Positions 45,528 through 54,318 of a stretch of DNA of 64,000 nt are shown here, piece by piece; the first letter of the stretch is position 1, and each line of letters opens with the position of its first letter. The DNA lies in the NCBI RefSeq assembly GCF_030733205.1, contig NZ_JASHJL010000012.1, positions 62,001-126,000 of the forward strand. The letters are read 5' to 3'. This DNA is from Mameliella sp. MMSF_3455 (GTDB lineage: Bacteria; Pseudomonadota; Alphaproteobacteria; Rhodobacterales; Rhodobacteraceae). The notes beneath the pieces are model-generated. The model searched no databases, had not been told where the DNA came from, and saw nothing but the letters and a program-made list of their open reading frames with translations. The position numbers were made by a program, and so were the translations under genes.

Positions 45528-46928
45528 TCAGGCGGAGGGATAGCAGAAGCTGTCGGTCGAACAGTCCCCGCCTTCCAGGCGGATCTGGTGGCTGCGGTAA
45601 CCTTCTGGGAACTCCACGTAGAAATCCTCGGCCAGCGTTAGGCCGCCGTTTTCACCCACATGCGCCATGACCATCTGCCCGCCTTTCGCGTCGGGGTAGA
45701 ACTGGTCGTCCCACGTGGAATAGAGCGAATTCGTCCAGTAGACCCGCTTGCCGTCGCGGCTGATCTCGACCATCTGCGGCCCGTAGGCAAAGGGCTTGCC
45801 GTTCGGATGCGCAGTGCCGCGCGCAATGCCGCCGATTTCGACCTTGCCGGCCAGCGTCGGGTTCATCGGGTCCGAGACGTCGTATTGGTGCATTTCGCCC
45901 AGGCCCCAGCAGGCGACATAGAGATACTTGTCGTCCAGGCTCAGGTCGATATCCGTCACGAGGGGCGGCACCGCCTCGAACCCTTGCAGCAGCGGGGGCA
46001 GGTTTTCCGCCTTTTCCGGGCGCGGGTCGATGGTGATGGTCTTTTTCGCCTCGAAGGTTCCGTCGTCCCTTTGCCACCAGGTGAAGATCGCGCCTTGCAG
46101 GTTTGTCGTGTCCACCACGACGCCGCAAAACCCGTAGTCCTTGGCCGGGTCATGAGCGGGCCGGATCTCGAGTGCCATCTGGTGGTTTTCGCCCAGATCG
46201 ATGGTCTGCACGTTCTTGCGTTGCCGAAGGTTCCAGAAGTGGATCTGGTGCCCATACTTGTTCGACAGCAGGTCCTCTGCCACCAGCCCGTTCTCGAACT
46301 GCGGTGGCAGGCCCCATTCGCTGCTGACCATGTAGTCGCGCGGCAGGTTCCACCAGAAATCGTAGTGCTTTTCCTGCTTGCCGCGGTCCATCTCGTAGCG
46401 GCCCAAGATCTCGAAGGTTTCGCAATCCATGATGAAGATGCCCGGAGGGCCGTCGGTGCCATCCGCGCCACCGCCCCCAAGGGTGCTGACGTAAATGCCT
46501 TCGGGGCCGCAGTGGATGGTGTGGGGCCGTGAATAACCGGTCTTGGCCAGCACCTCTTCGGGTTCGATGATCTTGTGGATCTTGGCCTTCAACGGCTCTT
46601 TCACGTCGATGACGTAGATGCGCGACGACCGGATGCCCGGGATGATGAGGTAGCGCCGTTCAAGGAACGCGTGGCCCGAGAGCGGCGACAGGGAGGAGGA
46701 ACAGGCGTTCCAGCCGAAATGGTGAAATTCGTCACCCTTGTTCGGCATGATCAGCTTGTGCACGATCTCGCCGTAGGTTTTGGATTTCGGGTCCACGTCC
46801 ACCACCGCCAGGCCGTCGGGCTGGCTGCCGTCGGGCGACAGCATCAGCGTGAAGGCCAGCGTCTCGGCCGGCGCCTCCATCGCCAGCCTGGGGGTCGCGT
46901 GGAATGTCGGGTCCGGTCTCAGGTTCAT
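45528..46928 (-). CDS. mtoX: Methanethiol oxidase (selenium-binding protein SBP56 family)
   Basis: A 466-residue SBP56-family protein. Bacterial members (MtoX) oxidise methanethiol to formaldehyde, H2S and H2O2 using copper. Putative Cu-ligating His positions are seen in DEFHHFGWNACSSS, SRPHTIHCGPEG and YRSHQIRLEG. The start at 46928 has GGAGG at 6 bp. No signal peptide is obvious at this start. The neighbouring DmdA-like gene supports a role in methylated-sulfur metabolism. Confidence 0.9.
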   Translation of the reverse strand: MNLRPDPTFHATPRLAMEAPAETLAFTLMLSPDGSQPDGLAVVDVDPKSKTYGEIVHKLIMPNKGDEFHHFGWNACSSSLSPLSGHAFLERRYLIIPGIRSSRIYVIDVKEPLKAKIHKIIEPEEVLAKTGYSRPHTIHCGPEGIYVSTLGGGGADGTDGPPGIFIMDCETFEILGRYEMDRGKQEKHYDFWWNLPRDYMVSSEWGLPPQFENGLVAEDLLSNKYGHQIHFWNLRQRKNVQTIDLGENHQMALEIRPAHDPAKDYGFCGVVVDTTNLQGAIFTWWQRDDGTFEAKKTITIDPRPEKAENLPPLLQGFEAVPPLVTDIDLSLDDKYLYVACWGLGEMHQYDVSDPMNPTLAGKVEIGGIARGTAHPNGKPFAYGPQMVEISRDGKRVYWTNSLYSTWDDQFYPDAKGGQMVMAHVGENGGLTLAEDFYVEFPEGYRSHQIRLEGGDCSTDSFCYPSA

Positions 46929-46986
46929 GGTCTCTCCTCCCTTGGAAATTCTGGTCGTTATGCGCGTCCTCTGAATACAGGCCATC

Positions 46987-47008
46987 ACTCTGCCATAAAT
47001 TGCAGAGT
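46987..47008. promoter_or_regulatory. Candidate operator upstream of mtoX
   Basis: ACTCTGC-N8-GCAGAGT is a perfect 7-bp inverted repeat with an AT-rich centre, 59 bp before the mtoX start in a 163-bp gap. It could be a binding site for the nearby Lrp-type regulator or another repressor; the spacing is too loose for a terminator of the upstream gene. Confidence 0.45.
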
Positions 47009-47091
47009 CGCCGAAGAAATTTGCCGGGGTCCGTCGTCCGGCCCCGGCGGGAACTTGCCTTGTGCAGGGCGCCAACCGGCGCCTTGTCATC

Positions 47092-48231
47092 TCAGGCCGC
47101 GGCCAGCGACTTCTTAGGATCGAAGAAAGGGCGTTCCACCACGGTCGCAACACTGGGGCCGGAGGGCAGGACGACCTCGACCTGCATCCCCAGGTGGGCA
47201 TGTTCGATGGCGACCATCGCCAACGCGATGTTGCGGTCCAGCCGGGGCGAGTAGACCGCCGAGGTGACCTTGCCGATTTCTGCCCCGTCCTTGTTAACCT
47301 GCCAGAAGGTGGTGTTTGGTCCACGCAGCGGGTCGGCTTCGATGATCAGCCCGACCTGCATCCGCTTGACGCCTTCGTCACGGATGCGTTTCAGCGCGGC
47401 CTTGCCGATGAAATCCGCCTCCATTTCGAGATCGACCAGCCGGTCAAGACCCAGTTCAAACGGGTTGGTGTGGATGTCGGCATCGGCATGATAGGACAGC
47501 ATCCCGCCTTCGATACGCCGGATCGACGAGGTGTGTCCGGGTTTCAGCCCGAATTCCAGGCCGGCCGCCATGATCCGCTCCCACAGGGCGTCGCCCTTGC
47601 TACCGTCGCGCAGGTACAGTTCGTAGCCCAGTTCGCTGGACCAGCCGGTGCGCGAGACTATCAGCGGGATGCCGTCGAGTTCCATTTCGCGCAGCCAGTA
47701 GTATTTCAGATCCATGATGCCGTCGCCGAAGAGGGCGCGCATGATCTCGCCCGACTTGGGGCCCTGCAATTGCAGAGGCGAGACATCGGGTTCGCAGATA
47801 TGCACGTCGAGACCGGAATTCACGGCAACGCCCTGCGCCCACAGCAGGATGTCGCTGTCCGCCAAGGAGATCCAGAAGTGGTTCTCTGCCAGGCGCAGCA
47901 GGATCGGATCGTTCAGGATGCCGCCCTGCGCATTGGTGATGAGGACGTATTTGCACTGGCCCACGGCCATCTTCGACAGGTCGCGCGGGGTCAGCATCTG
48001 GACGAATTGCGCGGCATCCGGGCCGGTGATTTCCACCTGCCGTTCCACGGCCACGTCACACAGGATCGCATCGTTCACGAGGTTCCAGAAGTTCTGTTCC
48101 GGATCGCCGAAGTCGCGTGGGATATACATATGATTGTAGACGGAGAAACCCTTTGCCCCCCAGCGCACGGTGGCGTCGAAATAGGGGGATTTGCGGATCT
48201 GCGTGCCAAAGCCGAACTCGTCTGCGTGCAT
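47092..48231 (-). CDS. GcvT-family folate-dependent demethylase, DmdA-like
   Basis: A 379-residue aminomethyltransferase-fold protein. Its opening GAKGFSVYNHMYIPRDF, then DVAVERQVEITGPDA and EPDVSPLQLQGPKSG, follows the order of the DMSP demethylase DmdA more closely than glycine-cleavage GcvT. It may move a methyl group from a sulfur or nitrogen compound to tetrahydrofolate. The start at 48231 has AAGGA upstream. It precedes mtoX on the same strand, hinting that its product feeds methanethiol to MtoX. Confidence 0.82.
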   Translation of the reverse strand: MHADEFGFGTQIRKSPYFDATVRWGAKGFSVYNHMYIPRDFGDPEQNFWNLVNDAILCDVAVERQVEITGPDAAQFVQMLTPRDLSKMAVGQCKYVLITNAQGGILNDPILLRLAENHFWISLADSDILLWAQGVAVNSGLDVHICEPDVSPLQLQGPKSGEIMRALFGDGIMDLKYYWLREMELDGIPLIVSRTGWSSELGYELYLRDGSKGDALWERIMAAGLEFGLKPGHTSSIRRIEGGMLSYHADADIHTNPFELGLDRLVDLEMEADFIGKAALKRIRDEGVKRMQVGLIIEADPLRGPNTTFWQVNKDGAEIGKVTSAVYSPRLDRNIALAMVAIEHAHLGMQVEVVLPSGPSVATVVERPFFDPKKSLAAA

Positions 48232-48371
48232 AGCGTGCGTCCTTGTCTGTCTCCGGGCTGGCGGCTCGGAACACGGTTGATGATGACGCTTATCTAGGTG
48301 CGAAAGCCACCGGTCCGCAGACCAAATGACGGGCTGCGTCTGGTCTGTTCGGGCTTTATTTCCGCCCCCTG

Positions 48372-48875
48372 TCAGACCGTTTGGTCGCGCTGTTGGCGAC
48401 GGGCCAGGCTGGCGATGTTCGGGCGCCCGGTCTTGACCACGCGGGTCGCGATGTAGGTCATGTAGCGGTCGACCGCCAGTTCGGCGTCGTGCATGTCCTG
48501 GATCAACTCCTGGAAGGCGGCCAGCGTCGTGCAGACGGTCTTCATGACGTAGTCCATGCCGCCGCCTGTGGCGATGCACTCGGTGATTTCGTCATGGCGG
48601 GCAACCCAAGCCTCGAACCGGTCGAAATCGGACTTGCGATGGTGGGTCAGCGAGACGGTCACGATGACCTGCGTGACGTCGCACAGCCGGTCAAGCGCGA
48701 TGTCCGCATGGTAGCCGCGGATGTATCCCGCCGCCTTGAGCCGGTCGAGCCGTGCCCAGCAGGGCGTGGGAGAGATGTTCACGATCTCCGACAGCCGTGT
48801 CTTGCTCAGCTGCCCATGCTGCTGAACGGCACTCAGGATGCGAATATCCGTGGCATCAAGGCTCAGCTTTTTCAC
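48372..48875 (-). CDS. Lrp/AsnC-family transcriptional regulator
   Basis: A 167-residue Lrp-type protein from a GTG start (VKKLSLDATDIRILSAVQQHG). The helix-turn-helix reads LSEIVNISPTPCWARLDRLKAAGYI and is followed by a RAM domain. The frame is open up to 48992, but the added 39 residues look unlike the family. It lies 140 bp upstream of the DmdA-like gene on the same strand and probably controls it. Confidence 0.88.
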   Translation of the reverse strand: MKKLSLDATDIRILSAVQQHGQLSKTRLSEIVNISPTPCWARLDRLKAAGYIRGYHADIALDRLCDVTQVIVTVSLTHHRKSDFDRFEAWVARHDEITECIATGGGMDYVMKTVCTTLAAFQELIQDMHDAELAVDRYMTYIATRVVKTGRPNIASLARRQQRDQTV

Positions 48876-49002
48876 CGATGGGGCGCCCTCGCTCTTTCGA
48901 AACTGAACATGGCATGGCGTCCGAACCGGGCGCCACGCCCACAATATAGTCTTTATCAAGAGCTGCGGCCGCAATATTGCGACCTTTGCCAAACCGGTCG
49001 CG

Positions 49003-50241
49003 TCAGGCGATCTGAATGGCTCCGATCACAAGCTCTTCGAAGGCGGCTTCGTCGAGCATTTTGCTGTTCTCAATGAGTATATCAAGGTCGCCAAGTTGCA
49101 GGAGGCCATTGCCCGACGGTTGCATGGTGAAGGCATCGGCAAGCAGGGTCAGGGGATCTGCTGCCAAAGACAGTTCATCGAAACCGGCCAGAAGTATGAG
49201 GTCGTCCGCACGCAAATCGACGATCGTGTCCCTGGAACCGTCGCTCGTTCCGGCGTCGAAGACAAAACAATCCGCCCCGGAGCCGCCCGACAAGCTGTCG
49301 GCGCCAGATCCGCCGATCAGGGTGTCGTCTCCGGAGGTTCCGATGATCGTATCGTCCCCATCGCCTCCGTTCATGGAGTCGTTGCCGCTTTGGCCTTTGA
49401 GCAGGTCATCGCCGGCAGAGCCGGTCATGGTGTCGTTGTCCTTGCCGCCAAAAAGGCTGTCTGCCCCCTCGCCGCCGTTGATCGAGTCATCGCCGTTGCC
49501 GCCGTAGATCACGTCCGCATCATCACCGCCATCAAGGCTGTCGTCCCCCGTATCGCCGTACAGCCGATCCTCGCCCGCGCCACCTTCCAGCAGGTCATTG
49601 TCCTTGCCGCCTTTCAGCAGGTCCGCGCCGTCGCCGCCTTGCAAGCTGTCTGCGTTATTGCCGCCCGACAATTCATCCGCCCCGGCACCCCCCATCAGGA
49701 GATCCTCGCCAGAGTCGCCGAAAAGGCTGTCGTCCGCCGCGTTTCCAAGAACCGTGTCGTTGCCCGAGTTGCCGAAGACGGGCCCGGACGCGCCCCCCGC
49801 AAGCAGGGTGACCGTGTCGTCGCCGCCCCTGGCATCGAGTTCCGTTTCCGTTGAAGACAAGAAGACGAAATCGTCTTCGGCAGTGAACAGGTCTCGGTCG
49901 TCGGCAATGCTTATTCCGTTCGCAGCAATCGAAACCTGTACCGGTTCATTGTGCAAATCGACGGTGCGCAGAAACAGGCTCGAAGGGCTGACGGCAATCG
50001 ACGCGCCGATCTTGGAAATGCGATCCAGGAAGGATTGCGGAATCTCCTCCGGCGTGGGCAGCGAGTTGCCTTGATCTTTTTTGCCGGGACGGGTCGCGTC
50101 AAGCGAGCGCGCCCATTTCAGCAAGAGAGCTTCGGTTGGCGGGGCAAGATCGAGCTCGGGAATTGGTCCGCGTGGGACATTGCCCGTCGAACCGATCGAC
50201 TTCGCAAGATTCTTGGCGCCTTTGAGTGCTGGCATGGTCAT
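49003..50241 (-). CDS. RTX-type calcium-binding repeat protein
   Basis: A 412-residue acidic protein. Residues about 137-330 are roughly 19-20 tandem nonapeptides of the GGxGxDxLx type, which fold into a calcium-bound parallel beta-roll. The first ~110 residues have no recognised domain and no Sec signal; the C-terminal ~70 residues may hold the type I secretion signal. No TolC/HlyB/HlyD genes are adjacent. It lies 52 bp downstream of the algD-like gene, so it may be a secreted partner of the local polysaccharide. Confidence 0.88.
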   Translation of the reverse strand: MTMPALKGAKNLAKSIGSTGNVPRGPIPELDLAPPTEALLLKWARSLDATRPGKKDQGNSLPTPEEIPQSFLDRISKIGASIAVSPSSLFLRTVDLHNEPVQVSIAANGISIADDRDLFTAEDDFVFLSSTETELDARGGDDTVTLLAGGASGPVFGNSGNDTVLGNAADDSLFGDSGEDLLMGGAGADELSGGNNADSLQGGDGADLLKGGKDNDLLEGGAGEDRLYGDTGDDSLDGGDDADVIYGGNGDDSINGGEGADSLFGGKDNDTMTGSAGDDLLKGQSGNDSMNGGDGDDTIIGTSGDDTLIGGSGADSLSGGSGADCFVFDAGTSDGSRDTIVDLRADDLILLAGFDELSLAADPLTLLADAFTMQPSGNGLLQLGDLDILIENSKMLDEAAFEELVIGAIQIA

Positions 50242-50293
50242 TTACTCCGAATGAAATTTACTGCGCGGCTTTGCCTGACGGGCCGCAAGCCGG

Positions 50294-51697
50294 TTACCAG
50301 CCGATGCCCTGGCAGTTCGCGGGCTCGGTCTGTCCGGCGAACAGTCGAGCGACATCGACGACCGGAACGAACACGTCCTGCGCCGCCTGGCGGTATTCCG
50401 GCAGGGCGTGGGTCACGATCACGGCGTCCGCGTCCTGAAGCGTGTCGCCGATGTCTTCGTGCAGAAGTTGCGGCAACTGCTGGCAGAGGTCTTGCAACCC
50501 CGGTTTCGTCGAGGCCGCGTGGCGCGCGCTTTCGGCGACATTGTCAGAGGTCACGAAGTGGTCATGAGCGCTGACGGCGATGCCCTTCGCCTGCAATTGG
50601 GCGATCACATCCAGGATCGGGCTTTCGCGCAGGTCATTGGTGCCGGGCTTGAAGGCAAGCCCGAGTACGGCCACCTTGCGCGGCCGCGCGGCAAGAAGCA
50701 TGGCCACGGCCCGGTCGATCTGCGCCACGTTGGACTGGTCCAAGCTGCCAATCAGCGGCAGGTCCACGTTGCGGGTCTGCGCCAGGTGGTTCATCGCCCG
50801 CACTTCCTTTGGCAGGCAGGAACCGCCGTAGGCAAAGCCCGGCTTGAGGTAATAGGGCGACAGGTTCAGCTTGGTGTCCTGGCAGAAAATGTCCATCACG
50901 TCGCGCCCGTCGATGTCCAGCGCCTTGGACAGGCGGCCGATCTCGTTGGCAAAGCAGACCTTGTTGGCGTGCCAGACATTGTCGACGTATTTGACCAGTT
51001 CGGCGGTTTCGATCTCGGTGACGATCGGCTTGGCGTCGACCGGCTCGAAGATGCGGGCCACGATCCCGACCGAGCGTTCGTCCGATGCGCCGATGACCGT
51101 CTTGGGGGGTGTTCGGAAGTCGTCCACCGCGACGCCCTCGCGCAGAAACTCGGGGACAAAGGCAATGCCGAAGTCCACGCCCGCCGCCTTGCGCGACGCC
51201 TGTTCGATCCTGCGCGCCATGACGTTCATCGTGGTGCCCGGGGGGACAGAGCACCGCAGGACAACAACGTGGAAGGTCTCCTTGGCTGCGATTGCGGTAC
51301 CGATCGTGTCGGCCACGCTTTCGATGTACCGCAAGTCACAGGAGCCATCCGGAGCAGTTGGCGTGCCGACGGAAACAAAGGTCGCATCGGTGTCGGCAAC
51401 GGCGGCACAGAGGTCACTGGTGGCCGAGATCGCGGCGCGTTTGACACCTTCGGCAAGCAGTTCGTCGAGGCCCGCTTCGTGAATCGGCGACCGGCCTTCC
51501 ATGATGTTCGCGAGCTTGAGCGGATCGACATCCACGCCAACGATCTGGTGGCCAAGCGATGCAAGGCATCCGGCGGTCACTGACCCGACATAGCCGAGGC
51601 CCACGACACTGATACGGGGTTTGTTGTCCGGCACCAGGTAGGGCTGGAACCCCTGCGATACGTCTGGCTGCACAGTCTCAGAAAGGGTGTCCAACAT
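50294..51697 (-). CDS. algD: GDP-mannose 6-dehydrogenase-like UDP/GDP-sugar dehydrogenase (AlgD-like)
   Basis: A 467-residue nucleotide-sugar dehydrogenase. The NAD site is VVGLGYVGSVTAGCLASLGH; the catalytic Cys is in GFAYGGSCLPKEVRAM. The sequence DIFCQDTKLNLSPYYLKPGF before it is the AlgD signature rather than UDP-glucose dehydrogenase. About 30 extra residues precede the Rossmann fold. Likely makes GDP-mannuronate for the adjacent Alg8-like polymerase. Confidence 0.87.
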   Translation of the reverse strand: MLDTLSETVQPDVSQGFQPYLVPDNKPRISVVGLGYVGSVTAGCLASLGHQIVGVDVDPLKLANIMEGRSPIHEAGLDELLAEGVKRAAISATSDLCAAVADTDATFVSVGTPTAPDGSCDLRYIESVADTIGTAIAAKETFHVVVLRCSVPPGTTMNVMARRIEQASRKAAGVDFGIAFVPEFLREGVAVDDFRTPPKTVIGASDERSVGIVARIFEPVDAKPIVTEIETAELVKYVDNVWHANKVCFANEIGRLSKALDIDGRDVMDIFCQDTKLNLSPYYLKPGFAYGGSCLPKEVRAMNHLAQTRNVDLPLIGSLDQSNVAQIDRAVAMLLAARPRKVAVLGLAFKPGTNDLRESPILDVIAQLQAKGIAVSAHDHFVTSDNVAESARHAASTKPGLQDLCQQLPQLLHEDIGDTLQDADAVIVTHALPEYRQAAQDVFVPVVDVARLFAGQTEPANCQGIGW

Positions 51698-51940
51698 TTG
51701 TCATTGCCTCGATCTATGTTCCTTTGCATGTGAAAATTAACGTCGTTTATGTCCGAAATTGGACGCCATTAAGAATATGTTAAGATTTGCTTGAGTTCGA
51801 TAAGGTGCAGATTTTATGTGGTTTTTTACTTGGTGAGCCAGTTTTTGCCCTATCCGGCGGGGCGGCTGGCTCGTTGCGGAATTGGCAAGGCAGGCGCAGC
51901 CATCTGGCGTCGCATCAGGCTACGGGTTTGGCCCGAACAG

Positions 51941-53521
51941 TCAGAAAGGCTGAAACAATGCGCCCGAGCCCATGACCCAGGACACCGCCTGAACGAAGAC
52001 AAGGACAATCGTGACGAACTGGAACATCGCGATGGCCGACTTGGCCCGGTAGGCAAGGCCGACTTCGTGCTGCGCCCTCTGGCCACCCCGGTTGGCCCAG
52101 CGCTGCTTGTGCGGAAAGAAGATCATGAACGACTTTACCGAGGCGTTCAAAAGCTGGTTGACGTACAGCAGGAAAGGCCAGGTCATGTCAGGCCGCTTGG
52201 CGTAGCGGAAGAGGAACAGGCTGAGCACCAGGCGGGACACCAGCACCCAGGACAGGGCGATCCAGACATACCCCGGGTCAAAGATCAGCGAGAGCAGGAT
52301 CAGGGTGGGGCTGACCAGCATGGTCCAGATCGCAAGACGCTGATCCAGAACGCACCACCAGATGAACCAACCGACTTTCTTCGGTCCCAACTGCAGCGCG
52401 CGTGCGCCGTTGCGCAGCATGTTGCCCGACCAGCGGCGCAGGTTCTGAACCATCCGGTCGCGGCCGCTGCCCTTGATGACTTCGACGGTATAGACGCAGA
52501 CGTCCGGCACATAGAGCATCTTTGCCCCACGTCCGAGCAGGTAATACCAGGTGCTCTTGTCATCGCCCGAGAGAAAGCGGAAACGCCCCCACAGCCAATG
52601 GTCGAGAAAATCCGCCTCGATGGTTCGGACAAAGCGCAGGTTGCAGATCTGCCGCGCCCGGAACATGCTCATCCGGCCGGTCAGGGTCAGGACCTTGTCG
52701 CTCATGGCGTGGCTTTGCATGGCTAGGCGACGTTGCGCGAAACGCATGTTCAACCATCGGCACAGCCAGGCCGGACCGTAGGTGATGGCCTCTTCATCGG
52801 TGGTCAGGGCTTCGAGCTTGTCGTCCGCGCCGAACATGGCGCAGCACCGGGCCAGGACGCCAGGCCCCAGAATGGCATCGCCATCCATGAACAGGATCAG
52901 GTCGTCATCGTCAGGAGCCGTGCGAATGATGGCGCGCATCACCAGACCGATGGCCATTCGCTTGCCGGGCTGGTTCTGGCGGATGAAGGCGACTTCGGCG
53001 TCAAGATCGGCGCCATACTCCCAGACGACCTCTTCGATGATGCGCTCGTCATGACGCGCGCCGCTGCCGACCCAAATGGTCGCGGGCACGCCGATTTCGC
53101 GTATCTGATCCAGAAGCGCCTTCATTACATGGCGCGTGATGGCCTCTTCTTCGTAGTAGGTGGTCATCTGGATATGCAGGTGGCGCGGTCGCCAGCCGTC
53201 GTGCCAGACCTTGTCGCACTGCCGGCGTATGCTCGGGAACTTGACCACTTCGTAGCGACGGGCACGCTGGGCGTGGTTGAACCACCAGCCGTAGCGCCAA
53301 ATCCCCAGAAGCCCCAATGCCCATGTGACGTGGTGGTGTTCCACGTCGTAGAGAAACCCCGGGATCATGACGATCGCACACAGGATGAGCAGCACCATGC
53401 CTGCCAGGGCCAGCATGTCGCGAAGCCGCCATTTTCTTCCGGTCACAGGGGCCTGATGAACCCGCATGCGCTCGGCGATGTCGGCATGGGGGTCCGTGGG
53501 AAGCCAGTCGGTTTCGGGCAT
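51941..53521 (-). CDS. alg8: Alg8-like membrane glycosyltransferase (mannuronan-synthase type)
   Basis: A 526-residue GT2 enzyme with two N-terminal and about four C-terminal membrane segments. Motifs in order: DGDAILG (DxD-type), RFAQRRLAMQSHAMSDKVLTL with LTGRMSMFRA, then FLSGDDKSTWYYLL and the QxxRW-like LRRWSGNMLR. The LTGRMSxFRA and GDDKSxW stretches mark Alg8 rather than cellulose synthase. The ATG at 53521 shares one base with the alg44-like stop; the longer frame upstream is not coding. Confidence 0.88.
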   Translation of the reverse strand: MPETDWLPTDPHADIAERMRVHQAPVTGRKWRLRDMLALAGMVLLILCAIVMIPGFLYDVEHHHVTWALGLLGIWRYGWWFNHAQRARRYEVVKFPSIRRQCDKVWHDGWRPRHLHIQMTTYYEEEAITRHVMKALLDQIREIGVPATIWVGSGARHDERIIEEVVWEYGADLDAEVAFIRQNQPGKRMAIGLVMRAIIRTAPDDDDLILFMDGDAILGPGVLARCCAMFGADDKLEALTTDEEAITYGPAWLCRWLNMRFAQRRLAMQSHAMSDKVLTLTGRMSMFRARQICNLRFVRTIEADFLDHWLWGRFRFLSGDDKSTWYYLLGRGAKMLYVPDVCVYTVEVIKGSGRDRMVQNLRRWSGNMLRNGARALQLGPKKVGWFIWWCVLDQRLAIWTMLVSPTLILLSLIFDPGYVWIALSWVLVSRLVLSLFLFRYAKRPDMTWPFLLYVNQLLNASVKSFMIFFPHKQRWANRGGQRAQHEVGLAYRAKSAIAMFQFVTIVLVFVQAVSWVMGSGALFQPF

Positions 53522-54069
53522 CAGTCGCTCTGCGTCTCTGCCACGGCCGGCGCGAAACTCAGCGCTTGATAGATGGGAAGGACCACAGGCTTGTAAGCGA
53601 AGAACGCGAACATCGCGTAGATCGCGACGGCGGTCAGGATCCGTGTCGGGCGCGGCAACGCGCGGCGTGTCTCGGCCGCTACCTCCTTCGGCGTTTGCTC
53701 CATCGAGATCTTTTCGACCGGCGCATCCATCGAAAGGATCATGCGGTCCATCGTCATGGCTCGGCCCGTTACGATCTGACGGTAGAAATTCGTCAGGACT
53801 TCCAGCTCGCGCTGGCCAATGGCCGAGAACCGAAAGCAATCTGTTTCCGGGTCAAAGGCCAATTCGACCTGCATGGTGATACCGAAGCCCTGGAACGGGA
53901 TGGTGAGCGTGGCCGTGCCGCTTGCACGAGGCGTTGCTTGTGGCCGAGAGACGTGCTCCAACGACCAAGACTCCGCCCAAAAATGACCGGCACCTTCGAG
54001 GTCAACCAGTAGCGGCGCCTGGATAGTATAGCTGAGATCCGGCAAGGCCGGTTCGTACCTGACTTTCAT
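53521..54069 (-). CDS. Shortened Alg44-like polymerase co-subunit with degenerate PilZ domain
   Basis: A 182-residue protein. The first ~125 residues align in pattern with the PilZ region of Alg44 (FDPETDCFRFSAIGQRELEVLTNFYRQIV); one membrane segment follows near 145-165 (ILTAVAIYAMFAFFAYKPVV). The periplasmic HlyD-like part of Alg44 is missing. The PilZ c-di-GMP motifs RxxxR and D/NxSxxG are not recognisable, so c-di-GMP control is doubtful. It overlaps alg8 by one base. Identification rests on pattern and context. Confidence 0.65.
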   Translation of the reverse strand: MKVRYEPALPDLSYTIQAPLLVDLEGAGHFWAESWSLEHVSRPQATPRASGTATLTIPFQGFGITMQVELAFDPETDCFRFSAIGQRELEVLTNFYRQIVTGRAMTMDRMILSMDAPVEKISMEQTPKEVAAETRRALPRPTRILTAVAIYAMFAFFAYKPVVLPIYQALSFAPAVAETQSD

Positions 54070-54318
54070 CGGACAAATCCTCAATTGCCCATAAAATGCC
54101 GGTCGAATATGGTTAAAATTTGGCTGGTTGGCGGCAATATTCGCCGCAGGGCTTCAGTGGTGCGGGCGTTCCCGGACTGCCATCATGCGATGAGATTTGC
54201 TTGCGCAGAGGCGTGCGCCTGTATGTTTCTCGAACGATGTTATCCGAACGCGGCCAGCACTCTAGCCCGTATCTGTCAGCAGCAGGCGCTGGCCCTTTCG
54301 TTTCGCCTTGCCGCGGCC

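Noticed and set aside
49264-49820. Possible CRISPR-like or tandem DNA repeat
   Set aside because: The periodicity of 27 bp is due to the RTX nonapeptides. The units vary in sequence and lie inside one open frame.
49003-50241. AlgE-type mannuronan C5-epimerase
   Set aside because: RTX repeats resemble the R-modules and the neighbourhood is alginate-like, but no catalytic A-module (parallel beta-helix with the DPHE site) is present.
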